From assembly GCF_910592395.1 (NCBI RefSeq), contig NC_088310.1, positions 2,177,501-2,241,500 of the forward strand: DNA of 64,000 nucleotides, in the 5' to 3' direction. Origin of the DNA: Lineus longissimus. Its lineage: Eukaryota; Nemertea; Pilidiophora; Heteronemertea; Lineidae. This document shows, piece after piece, positions 22,597 to 34,500 of this stretch (positions within the stretch are counted from its first letter, which is position 1; each line of letters opens with the position of its first letter). The notes under the pieces are model-generated. The model ran no database searches. It had not been told where the DNA came from and worked only from the letters and a program-made list of their open reading frames with translations. Position numbers and translations under genes: made by a program.

Positions 22597-25145
22597 GTTC
22601 GAATAATATCCGTTGAAACAGACGGGTTTGATGATGAACTATTTCAATTTGACGGTGTTTCTGCAAAGTATCCCTTTCACTTGAAATGCCTTGGTAATCC
22701 GTCCAAGTTCACCCAGATGGTCGCATGATATTTGAGATCATAAACAAACTCGTCTAATGGTCGCTCTCTCGTTAGTCACGGACCCAAGCATCTCAAAGAG
22801 AGGCCTAGCTAATATCAATTTCCAGTTCAGCAGGCCTGGTGTATAGAGCCCAAGACCATGGTCACTGCAGAACTGTTAATAAGCTTTTGAGAATGACAGT
22901 GTGGGGCATACAACAATAGCTAACACGCTAACGACTTGATAAAATAAGAAATGTGTTCAACGCCACTTGGGGCGTATCCTACTCTGAAGCAATCAGGCGA
23001 TCTGCCTCAAGTTCCATATCATGAAGTCATGCTTTTAAATCTGATCGACAAGGCAACCATGCGAACCGATCTAGACAAATCATAAATGATATTGGCTCGT
23101 CGTCAGCTAGCTACTGATTGTCGTAGAGCCAGCTATCCAAGTTTGGTTGTACCGTAACACACCTCGAGATGCCACGTCTCAGTGTTCACTAACAAAACAC
23201 CGACGGGGTCCACCTGTTTTCTTGCGTTCCCAAAACAATAAGGGGAGCACTAGAAATGGGAACACTCAGAAACATTGCACTGGTAGATGCAAGTATCTAG
23301 AGTCACACAGTGCTGGAGACATCGAAAAGAGAAAGGGATATTCTAAGCTCTGGGTTGGTTACCAGATGACATTTTACCGACGTCGAAACCGTCCTCGCGG
23401 TCTAAATGGATTGTTCTTTGTCGTCAACAATATGCCCAAGGTCTCATACGATCTCCAATACACATCCAGGCGCGCGATTACAACCGGATTACAACTGTCG
23501 ATGTCGTTCATTCCTGTGATTCTCCCGAGGTTACTATCGATAAGAGCAGTTTCGTCCGCAGGTCATCGCGACACCCGTGTTAGTGAATTAAACCCGGGAA
23601 CATCACGGCCTCTTGTCAGATATGAAACATTTCAGAGCCATCCTGGTTGCAGGTTGTCATGGAGATGAATTTATCGGAAACGCGCGAGTCAATTTGGTAG
23701 AATACGCTGGGAATGCAGGATTCACCCCTTGGGGACCTCCGGCTGGAATATGAGGGAGCAGTATTTGCGTCACCGGTACTAGCAACAACAGGAAATAGTT
23801 TTCTCACTTCTGATAGGGCAATTATGTATTTGACAAATGGCTGTTGAGACGCACGTTCCATTGACTTTGAGATGATAGGATTCAATCTTCAGCTATTCCT
23901 TTTCAATGGTAAAGAAGTGATGATTTGACTCGGGGCCCGTTCTTGGCGTTGTTTGGAGAATTCAGCGGCACAGGTACTCCACCCATTAGTAACTGATTTC
24001 TGAACAGGCGCCAAAGTGCTTATAATGGTGAATGTTTCCATCAACTGGGGCGGCAACCGGCCAGTTACAGTAACAATCTTCCATAAAGCAATCGAATTAT
24101 TGGAAACGCTGATCTATAATTTGAGTCCGCCAGAACAGCTGACCGAGGGGACGAGTGGGAAATGATTTCTGTTATCCGATCAATCAAGATTGCTGGATGG
24201 TAACGTCTTGCGGTCAGACTGAGCGGGGGGGGGGGGGTCGTATTAAACTCCACGGCTTTCCTGGTCTGAAGTGGTAACATTCGGACGCAGAATCTTTGGG
24301 GGCACAGAATTTAACTGTGACAAAACGCAGATTTCGGATAAGAAGGTTTACGCATTATTTTAAACTTGATACCCTATATACATATACCGAGACGACATAT
24401 TAGAGCGACTCAAGTAACGCATAAGGTGCAATTATTGCAGAAGATATAATCCACCGATATCAACAAGAAATATCGTGATGGAAAGATTTCGAGCGAGGTC
24501 TCATTCGGATCTGAGACCTCACTGTCCAATATTATGCGGTTTTTAGTCCATTTCCTAGAGCATTTTACAGTTAAGAACGAAATTAAGCCTAATGATAAAT
24601 ACTAAAACTGCAGCACCACTATTAAATAACGTCAGTCGTGTATATAGTGAAGGTTCGTTATCCTCTTACATGAATATTCACCATTGGAAGACTGTCTAAG
24701 TCATTATGCATGTTCTCAGATATCCATCGCTATGTCATTTTATCATTCGCACTCAATCAGAAAAAACACCAATGGTATATCATCGTTGGCTGAGCGCGAA
24801 ATACCGATGCGGACATCCACAACGCATCCAAAGCAACGAAGATTTTAAAAAAATGGTAATGACGAACACGTGTCTTAGATTTTCCACCTGGATATTCTTA
24901 TAGATCGGGCACTTAATACTCCAATGTACGAAAAACAGTGGTAGAACGCCCGTAGATCAGTCGTCAGGTTCGAGAACCTTATACTCCCTGATATTTATGC
25001 GATGATTGTTCTCCAAGTCGAACTTAAGACCACTATTTGGAATATTATTGTATACAAAGCCGGCGTATCCCTTATTTTCCTGGCTTCCCCTTCCTTGTAT
25101 CACACCAACGGAGGGTACAACATACATGTAATACTCCGACTATAA
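22597..25145. other. Intergenic region without a supported gene
   Basis: A plus-strand open frame of about 170 codons at 23147-23668 lacks an ATG at its start and any recognisable domain. A G run lies at about 24225-24238. Nothing else is supported. Confidence 0.4.
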
Positions 25146-26432
25146 TCACGAACGTGGTCTCTTCACATTTCTCACACCAGAAGACAATTTAAAAAAAGAT
25201 GCGGCCATCTTAGACTTTTTGATTTCAGCTATATTGACTTTTCCAATTATTTTATCCTGATCACTTTTCATCAGATATGTTTTGGCGTCATGATCGGAGA
25301 CCCCGAGTTTTATTTTTATGTTACTATCATCTGCAGGTACCTCGAGTGATTCTGGTAATCGCACGACGTTCGCCGGCTCCGATTCGTTGACTGTGCAGTT
25401 CTTAGTCCAGGCTCTCTCAATGTCATCGGTTGTCACGTAATGACTAGTGATGACCTCTGACTGGTACTTACAGGGGTCAAAGTCCGCTTTCATGTTGTAG
25501 AAACCGGGGACGTTGACGAGTTTGTAACGTAGGCGTTTGATACAGAGAGCGACGTACACGTCCTCGAGATGGAAGAACGGGACATGAGGAGAAATCTTTA
25601 CGACAGCTTTGGCAGTCTTGGTTGTCATTAGATAGGCAGTACCCGTACAGAATCCGGGGTAGGTTGCCCCTGGGTATGATATGTAGGAGGCGTACCACTT
25701 AGAACCCTTGTTCCTGTGTGGCCACCCCACCTCTAAACACATACCAGCAAGTGAATTTCTCAAGTCAAATTTCTTGGGAATTTCTAGAATCTTGGGAACA
25801 GATAGCCACATATCGTCGTCCGTTTTAAAGATGTATTTAGAATTTGAGCAATGGTTTGTGACCCATTTTAGACCCATCAGAGTCTTTATGGTTAAGTTCC
25901 GGTAGGAATCACGAAAGTTGCCTACAACAATGTCGTTGTATTGGACAGCCTCCTCGTGAAGAAAGTCATTCTTTAACTTGGTACCCTGGCGACCAAACAG
26001 AAAAACATGGCGGACATTAGCTGTGTTATTCCGAGTGATACTGGCCCAGGTTCTCCGAATCATATCGCGGTGTTTACGCCTCTCCTGCGTCGAAGTAATC
26101 ATCAACAGCATGTCTATCCCCTGGCCGTCGCGAACGCGGCATATCTCGTTTGCATTGATGACAGGCTTGAACGGAAGTCTGAAACAGCTGACACAAGATT
26201 CCTTCCTGGGTTCACCCGCCCTCCCTCCGTAAATGGAAGCGCGGGGATCGTACACAGTCCGATTTGTGAACAGACGGTCGAAACTGAATATGGATACGGT
26301 CCGACCCCGGAGTAGCTGACTTCCGTTGATCACGTGACGGACCATGTAGAAGGTTGAGGCAAAGATGGTGAGTCCAGTCACCCCGATGGTGTAGTAAAGA
26401 AAACGAAGACTTGGGACATACATGGTTGTCAC
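25146..26432 (-). CDS. GT31 beta-1,3-glycosyltransferase (galactosyltransferase family), intronless
   Basis: A single exon of 428 residues. Residues 11-30 form a signal anchor, giving a type II Golgi protein. The catalytic domain starts near 105 with LLMITSTQERRKHRDMIRRTW (MIRRTW at 124-129), the family's first conserved block. VFLFG is at 143-147. The DxD metal site is in FKTDDDMW (203-209). YPGFCTGTAYLM (258-269) and the HLEDVY block (288-293) follow, the latter typical of beta-1,3-GalT and GlcNAcT enzymes. The family transfers Gal, GlcNAc or GalNAc from UDP-sugars in beta-1,3 linkage; which sugar cannot be read. N-glycosylation sites include N36, N57, N135, N179 and N345. The region after about 350 is a hydrophilic tail of roughly 75 residues not usual in the core family. 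A single coding exon is common in this family. Confidence 0.93.
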   Translation of the reverse strand: MTTMYVPSLRFLYYTIGVTGLTIFASTFYMVRHVINGSQLLRGRTVSIFSFDRLFTNRTVYDPRASIYGGRAGEPRKESCVSCFRLPFKPVINANEICRVRDGQGIDMLLMITSTQERRKHRDMIRRTWASITRNNTANVRHVFLFGRQGTKLKNDFLHEEAVQYNDIVVGNFRDSYRNLTIKTLMGLKWVTNHCSNSKYIFKTDDDMWLSVPKILEIPKKFDLRNSLAGMCLEVGWPHRNKGSKWYASYISYPGATYPGFCTGTAYLMTTKTAKAVVKISPHVPFFHLEDVYVALCIKRLRYKLVNVPGFYNMKADFDPCKYQSEVITSHYVTTDDIERAWTKNCTVNESEPANVVRLPESLEVPADDSNIKIKLGVSDHDAKTYLMKSDQDKIIGKVNIAEIKKSKMAASFFKLSSGVRNVKRPRS

Positions 26433-29400
26433 GGTTTATCCTTCTTCGGTCAAGATGTTAGATGTGGCATCAGTTCCTTATCACCGCAGTTTTTCTGAAA
26501 ATACAGATTACAGAGATTGCAGTGACATTAAAATACCTTTGGTACCAATAATTTATTTGGATGCCTTGGTGTATCTTTTCGCCTCGGTCTGCAAGGGTAG
26601 GTTTCATGGAGACGGTGATCACCAAATCTGGACTGTGAGTACCCAAGACCAACAGCACCAATCTCGCACAACGCATGATGGTCTCAGACCTCGCATTTAT
26701 ATGATATGATCTGTTGAGCACGCCGAAGTGCTATTTCAGGGAGGATAGCATCGAGGAAGGGGTGAATAACAAAAGTGATACTAATTCTCACAAGGTTCAC
26801 AAGGACAAGGAGTGGCATAGATGCCTGACGGAAGCATAGGCACTACCAACTACATTCATACTGTTGGCGTGGCTGCTCCGATCAGCTCCTCTTGTCGAAG
26901 TTTGAATATCTTAAATTTGGGTAGTCGGTGATGGGGTCGCAGCTTGCTGTCTGCCCTCCACAAACTACCCTCGAACCATTCGCCCTTTTTCTTCAAATAT
27001 ATGTAAATAGGTGGAGGCGATTGGCATACACGACCTCCCAATAAAACTGTCCCTTGTGTGCGGCACTGGCGCTGAAACTGTAATCGCACATTACCAATCG
27101 TTTCTAAGTTGCCTGGAAAATGCAATTGGGGCAACGTGACTACACCCAAAAGAGATTTCCACATGTATTGTGTCCACAATCAAACATTAATTTGAAACTT
27201 AATGACACATTAAAGGAGATCTGCAAGTACCAGTTCCGAAGTCGATGCGGAATAGGCGGACTTGTAACAGCTTTCTGCTCATCTTGCCAACATAAGGCAG
27301 TTACCATGGATACCGCGACTTCACCGTTCAGTGAACTCTCGCAGGACTCTAAGGGCGTGCAGCTGAAATTGATCCAGGAAAAAAATCGGCGGGCGCTCTG
27401 GATGACATGGAGTCTCCTTTAGGCAATGGCAGAAATCAATACATTTGTCTGTTACTTGGTTACCAACTGTACATACAGCAGTCTACACCCGCCTCTGGGA
27501 TACCCATTGATGCTGGATGAGCTATTTGCAGTAACGGGGTGGTCCAATCAAGCTAATTCTGGGCTCGTGGTTGTCCAAGGGGTATATTGACTACATGTAA
27601 CTGCTGATAACCTAGGCCTATATCTAATCGACTTCAGGGTAATTTGATTTCAACCCTCATGGTGGTGGTCTGACCATTGCTCCGAGTTCTGTGTTGAAAT
27701 TTCCTCACCATGAATTCCATATTCTCAGAAGCCAAATAACAGTGACATGATATCAAACGGCTAAAACATCACAATGCCAAAAAAAGCTGACTAACAATAT
27801 TTAGGTTACCATTGTCAACCATATTATTTATGGCGCTGTTCAGCTGATAACAATCGTATCTACAAATATGAAAATGGCTTCCATAAATATCTCAATGCTG
27901 CTGGTTGGGATAATTGGGAGGGATCGCCTGGAATCCATTGGCTTGTTCTGATTCGTTCAGCCTTCACGGTCATACAGTAGGCTAGTGATCTCATGTCGAC
28001 TCCGAGGCCGGGTCCAGCTCTGATGTGACAAACACTGAGCGTCAGTTGCGAGCCTGCAACCCTCCACCTCACTCCTCGTCGTCTACCGGAGATGAAGAGG
28101 GAAGGTCAATATTTTTTTAGATTCGGCTTGATTTATACAAATTCGGGAATGGAAGTGCCTCTTATCAAAGGGGGAATACGAGGCAAGAGCTCGGGGTCAA
28201 ATTGGTATAATGTTATACCTTGGAGTGTTAAGGTTGTACACGGGGGGGGGCAGATTTGCCAATGCTTGCAGCCGCCCAGCCCTAAGGCATGAATTCGAGA
28301 GGCGATGTTGGTCCTGAAGCAGCAAAGATGCTACCCGTGCATTGCTAACCTGTGTAGAGAACTAGCACGATTAAGCGTACTCCATACACCAATACATGTG
28401 TACGGAATAAAGTCTAACGTTCCGGTCTCACCAAGGCAACGAAACCAAAATCACCCGGGCAAAATCAGCGAACAAAAAATCCAAAAATCAAAACTTCATT
28501 CACCTTTCACGCTTGGCATGGCGCGGCTATAAGGTACGGTACGCAGAAACTGGGGGAGAATCACAAAGGATATGAAAGAACCTACCGTCGTCATCCTAGT
28601 TCTCCATCAGCTTATGATGCAGCGCAGCAGACGGTAGACGATGCTATCATAACACGTGACTCAGCTCTTCTTTCGGCCAACCTCGCCTCGTTTCTCGTCC
28701 CCGTTCCTGGCGGGCACTGTCTTGTCCTGTAATGCACACTGTGCAGTTAATCCTGGACCGACTACTATTTCATCAATGGAATCGCATTTGAGTATTGATG
28801 GAGAATTTAATTGTCGTCATGCGCACACGCGCAATTTGTCACGAGAAGGATAAAGAGACATTCAGGAGAGAATTTTCCGTCGGACAATTGGTATTTTTAT
28901 TTAGGGAAATATTACCCAGCTGTCGGCTGCCCACTGGAAAGCACCTCCTCCTATAATTCAATAAGCTTTTGAATTTTTCACTTTTTGTGCAATTTGTTGA
29001 TGGAAACTCTTTATGTAGAATAGGCGGAGACTGGGCAGCTGACAACTGGGTCCTTTATACCAACAGCCGTAGCAGAAAAATATTTTTAATATTTGTTAAT
29101 CAACATTATAAAGGGCGTATAGTCCTACATCAGGGGCGCGCTATCAACCTTTTAAGTTCATGTACCAGCATCCTATGACTGTATAGATAGGCTGTATAAA
29201 TCACTGACTAATCTAGGTTTGCATGGAACGCTCTACATCTCAACACGTATTCTATTAGCTATGAACCACAGAAATGACAGCCAGCCAAGAATGACGAAGA
29301 CCGAGTGGCCAAGCAGTTCGAAAGTGGGCTGGTAGAATCCATTTCAATCTCGAGAGTTCGCAATATCATATATTCATGATTTTGGCGATGCCTCTCCAGA

Positions 29401-30008
29401 AAGCGAGACTGCAGCCCCCTCCACTCATAAACATGTATTGATCGATGGACATATGACTAATTACACAGCCGCATATTACCTTTGCAAACACACCCATCCC
29501 TCAAACGCAACCTCAAAGATGCATCATCATTCAGACTCAAAGTCAAATTGAGCGTTTTTTTCATCTGATATGTATCGGTCGAAGTTTTTACAACATCGTT
29601 CTGCTCTAATACGCAGGAAAAGTTTCTGTCCTTATAGAATCTATGATAGCGATGAATTCTACCAAGCGGATATCACCCATGAGTGATTTTATCCATGTAT
29701 GATGGAGAATATCCGCCCCAGATGCATAGGCAACTGGCGCTAATTAACAAAATCTACATATAAGCACTTCGGTTACCAATGGCGAGTTTATTTGGAGAAT
29801 GTGCTATGAGCAGCCTCTATAACGGTATGAATTATGTCAAAATATTCTGAAATAGCCGGTACGACAAGCTGTTCATGGTGAAAACACGGACATATTATCG
29901 AAAAATGTTCGTATCCTCGTCATTTAGAAACATCGCAAATTGCATAAATGCAGATTTTGTATTTGCTAAAAAAGATACAGAGACAAAGTAAAGTATATAA
30001 GAAAAATA
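26433..30008. other. Intergenic region without a supported gene
   Basis: No exon with family features was found on either strand. It contains a TAGGCCTA word near 27612, a G run at 28241-28248 and a degenerate tRNA-like stretch near 29300 (see rejected list). Short open frames are isolated and without splice support. Confidence 0.35.
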
Positions 30009-30917
30009 TTTATTTATTTCATTTCACAAACCACTATTTTTTGCCCCTAACATAGGCCTACATACTTTAATGGAATGTTCAACTTGCATAGTTTAGAAGT
30101 GCAATGTACATAGAAATACATACGCACTAATTATCATAAAGCAATTACTTAATTAACAAGTGGATAAGTACAACTTTCTTTAGAGTACATTAATGCCGGC
30201 TTGTAATTCTATCCAAGATTGATAAAAGTACATTGTTATTAAGTGAATTCTCTGTGGGGGCATCGAATACTTCAATAAGTAGCATCACTCTATGGCACCT
30301 ATTGTCCCGCAAGCACCCAGCCCCTGTGGGACCAACGAATAAAATATTGTACACAACTAAGTTAATTAACCTCAACCAAAACCACCGGGCAACGTCCTCT
30401 GTATAAGCGTACCAAACATGTTTACTATAAATTGCAATAAACTTAATCAATATTACCAACAACCCTTTCTTCTTGGAATGAATCCGAAATGATAAATAAC
30501 GGGACCATTCGCAAAGTTGATCGAGGCTCCATCTGGCTGCGGAGATACTTTCTAATTTGTGCATGACAATCTATTCACCGCTTTCCACCAGCCAATCAAA
30601 GCCTCCCGTCCTCTCTTGCCGAGGTATTCTCTGGCCAGAAGTGTACCAATCACACAAGACATTGGCAAAACTGCCTGAGGAACACAATGATATGACCAAA
30701 ATGCAATGTCCATCAAAGAAGAACTCGGCCCATGAATATCAGCAAGGCAGCAACACCAGCAGCTTTCCAGTGTCATGGCCCCATGCTACAATATGGCATC
30801 AATATGAAGCAGTCGGCACCAGTTACAAAACAGTCAACGTCTCTTAATTGCTCGCCATATCTTATGAAGGATTCAAACCCTACATAGCAAGCATTTTTTA
30901 AAGACTATCATGCCGAT

Positions 30918-30960
30918 CTATCGGCGTTGTGCGTTTTCAGGTTTGACGCACAACGTCGAT
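30918..30960. repeat. Short hairpin next to an inverted-repeat element
   Basis: ATCGGCGTTGTGCGT and its near-complement ACGCACAACGTCGAT flank a loop of about 13 bases. It directly adjoins the element at 30961-31073. Confidence 0.7.
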
Positions 30961-31073
30961 AATGGGTGATATGAATAAAGACTAGCAAATGCTTTTACTT
31001 CAATTTTGTACAGAAAGGCCTAGTGTAAATGTACATGGAGTACATGAGCTAGTCTTTATTCATATCACCCATT
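30961..31073 (+). mobile_element. MITE-like foldback element, copy 1
   Basis: 113 bases bounded by a perfect 26-base terminal inverted repeat: AATGGGTGATATGAATAAAG... at the left and its complement ending ...CTTTATTCATATCACCCATT at the right. The interior matches the copy at 32120-32242 in reverse orientation. There is no coding capacity, so it would be non-autonomous. A target-site duplication is not clear. Confidence 0.8.
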
Positions 31074-31574
31074 GTCTCTAAACTTGAGCGATATCTACAG
31101 CATTTTTGCTCTGACTTGTACATCTATCGACATTATTCGACTGTATCCATTGCTGGGATCGCTTGCCCTTCAAGCACTTGCAAAAGCACAAGGGATGCGT
31201 TTTTACAGCGAAAGACACCGCAATATTGTAATATTTCAGCCATGTCTGTTGTGGGCAGCGGGCACGACGCACTCATCAACATTAATTTGCACACTGCTGC
31301 CAAGTGCAACGATAATCACTTGGCACCCACAGAGTGCCAAAGAATGCAAGTTCATCTCCATGTTCTGGCTAACAAACACAATACCACATGTCACCAAATA
31401 TCAGAAAGTCCCACATGAACTTATGAGGAACAAAATCGATATGTGCGGAGAGACCGAATGAAGGTGGAGATACCCCACTTAACGACAGGTTCGTAAACTG
31501 CATGATCACTCCGTTAGTGACTGTTTCCAAACTTGACTCTGTTGTTTCAATAGATATATTTGACGGACGAGCGC

Positions 31575-34500
31575 TCATTCCTTCGTGTAAGTGTGTTTCC
31601 AAGGGTGTATTTCTCGAATGAACCATTTCTGGGTTTCTTTAGTTGGATCGCAATCCCTCAGCATGACGTCCGTACCAACCACGTCGGCACATTTCTTTCT
31701 TTCTGTGTGGTAGATGGCTTGAGTGTCCTAACCAAGAAAAAGAGAATGCATACATTACTCCAACTGACTCCAACTGAAACTGACCAAGTGCAAAACAGCT
31801 TAATAATGGGTTTAGTTTTCACAAGAAAGTACTGAATACGCACCTTCCTTAGCTCCCACGGACCTGTCTGGGAGCCTGATGACATCTTTATGAACAGCTT
31901 GCCGTTACCGTCTGCCTCCACCATTCGCTCACCCTTCCCGATCTGACCCTTCGTGTTGAAGCGGAACAGCTACAAAGAAAACATTAATATAACAATTCTA
32001 ACCGGTGGTAAAGTGACTCATACGTAGCGCAAGTTATCAATGATTTTCCAGCCTGAAATCATGTCTTTTAGTCCGAGTTTTGGAGGAGATCACGTAGTTT
32101 AAGTTGCCCGTTTGAAGATAATGGGTGATATGAATAAAGACTAGCAAATGCTTTTATCTAAAACTTTATGTACATTTACACTAGGCCTTTCTGTACAGAA
32201 TTGAAGTAAAAGCATTTGCTAGTCTTTATTCATATCGCCAAATGTGTTACCCAATGACCCACATCGTCAAGCCAACAGGGAATAAGTTACAACTCCGAAG
32301 CCAGGTCTTAGACTCGAGCCCAGGTTTCCCCAAGAAAAAAACAAATGAAAAGCGGAAATTCTTCATCCCGAAGTGCAAGATTGCGGCATAAATTGTCGGT
32401 AAACAACATTTTTAATTTGATAATCGCATTGCACTACAATGTAGGAATTAGACCCTTTGACATTTCTTATTGCCATCGGGTAAAGTTAGGTGACGTTGGT
32501 ATGGTGATAGAGGCATTTCCATTACAGCTAAACGATGAGCATTTTTTGCTTTGTATCATCATGGTAACTGGTTCGTGCTGTCGATCGACTGATTACAAGA
32601 CTGCTCTCATTATACCTTTAACCATGTATTGCCTAAAGTTCCTGTGTGAGCATTGTGTCGGAGCTCGCCTATCATGGGAGGCACATTCAGCTACACCGTC
32701 CAAGGCTGTCAGTTGTTGATGAAATTTAAGTTTAGGGATTTCGTATGATTATGTCTGGATGTTTTGGGATTACATGTACTCGCGTCAAAATAGAAGTTTA
32801 GGTTCTCACCTGCGAGCCTCCTCCGTGATGACACCCGTACACGGAAAGCATGGGATCCCTGGGCGCGTCAAAACACTGGTTGGTGTTAACTGTCGAGATC
32901 TAAAAGAAAAAAAGGCGAATCTATAAACAAAGTATGACACATGCTCGATAACACGGTTCTTTGTTGCTACATAATATGCCAGACCAGCGCGACGATTTGA
33001 GCCCGGAAGAAAGGCAGACCTGTTTCGATCAAACGAAAGGTCGCCGATATGATGCATTCAACGCAACTGAACTTGAGCGAAGAGAGTCCGAAATAAAACA
33101 TCTCAGTCTGTGGCAGATGAATATCTCCTCCGCGATCAACCCGCAAATGAAGGGATGATATTTCATGGCCAGCATCAGCTGGGCATATACATGTGGAAAA
33201 CTATTGGTTCATAATATGTGACAAATACTATAAGACTAGACGTAATGTCAACTTCTTATACGACACTGAAAGAGAACCAGTAAATTATCTTTACCTCTCC
33301 CCACCCTATCAGAGGAGGTGGATATGGGTACCGCTCTGGCACGTCATAAGCAATATTCTCTATAAACCACTTGAAACTCTTACAGTTGTACTTCTTTTTA
33401 ATGGCAAACTGGGCTGACAAGTCGCCTGGAAAAACAAAGTAACTCAAGGATTATCGACAAGTTAAATGTCTTTGTATTGCCAGCGGCAAGGACTTTTATT
33501 GGAAAATGTACTTAAACTGTGTTGAAATCTGTAAACGTAGTCTCTCCACATCCTGTGATTACTTGAAAATGCGAATCATGTAATACTATCGGCCATATTA
33601 CTTATTTTGCCGTGGTAGTGCACTCTGATGAAGGACAACTCGTGTATTCGGCACACAGAGAATCCTTCAAGCAAGTGTTACAAAGGGTACACGAAAGTGG
33701 TTTTAAAACCTCCAGCGAACTCACCGACATCGACCTTCCGGATTTCTGGCAACATCCTATAGAAGTATTCCTTGAATTCATTATCCATCCACACTTCTAC
33801 AACTCTCTTGTAGTTCTGGTTGGGAGAGAGAGGTGTGTTAATCTCATATCGAAAAGATGACCCCCGGGTTGACCATTTTTCACAGCATCATTCATCAACC
33901 TCAGGTGTGTCAAGTTGCCACCTCTAGCATCATTGGGGAGCGTCGATCATTTACTGTTTAAACATTGTGTCTGATACTAGCAGAATGCGCAGAGTGCAGA
34001 AGTAACCATCAAAATCGAATTATTAAATGGGGATAGTTTCACCACCAGGGCCTGGTTGTTAACTTGTTAACTTAGGCGTAAGCTGCTTCAGTCCATTAGA
34101 CCTTATGCCAGAGTTAGTGACAAAACGTGTCCAGATGACGTGATGGTCACCAGAACCAGGCGTCCTCGATGGGTAAGACTACCGTACATCCGAAACAGAG
34201 GTAGCCGCCACTCTCGCGAATTTTATTGGAAAATTGTAGTATTGGAAAACACCATTTCATCATTGACACGGCAGTTGTTAATTTCTTACGTATGGAAAAT
34301 GTCTTTATTCTTAAAAATAAAAACCGATAAAATACACATGTAAAAAGTCGATACAGAAAAGGCTTATAAAGGCAATAAGGGGCTACGCATTGGCACGAAG
34401 GAGATGCCAACTTACCATATAAGCCAGAGGTAACAAATGGCTGTTCTTGATACCAGATTTGAAGGCTGCTCTCTGGCCCGCCCTGTACACATGGCCGACT

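Larger units (their letters stand above)
30009..31574 (-). other. Probable 3' UTR of the GALNT7-like gene
   Basis: Downstream of the stop codon no coding exon is seen. Two overlapping minus-strand AATAAA signals (TTTATTTATT on the plus strand, 30009-30018) could end the transcript. The span contains an inverted-repeat element and a hairpin, so the mature UTR would carry strong secondary structure. The extent is inferred. Confidence 0.4.

Noticed and set aside
23147-23668. Plus-strand open frame of 173 codons
   Set aside because: It does not begin with ATG, has no domain, no splice context and a composition rich in Arg and Ser as expected from chance open frames.
29300-29375. tRNA-Ser/Leu-like stretch (GAGTGGCCAAG ... 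TAGAATCCATT ... GAGAGTTCG)
   Set aside because: The B box is degenerate, stems do not pair and there is no terminator; at best a tRNA relic.
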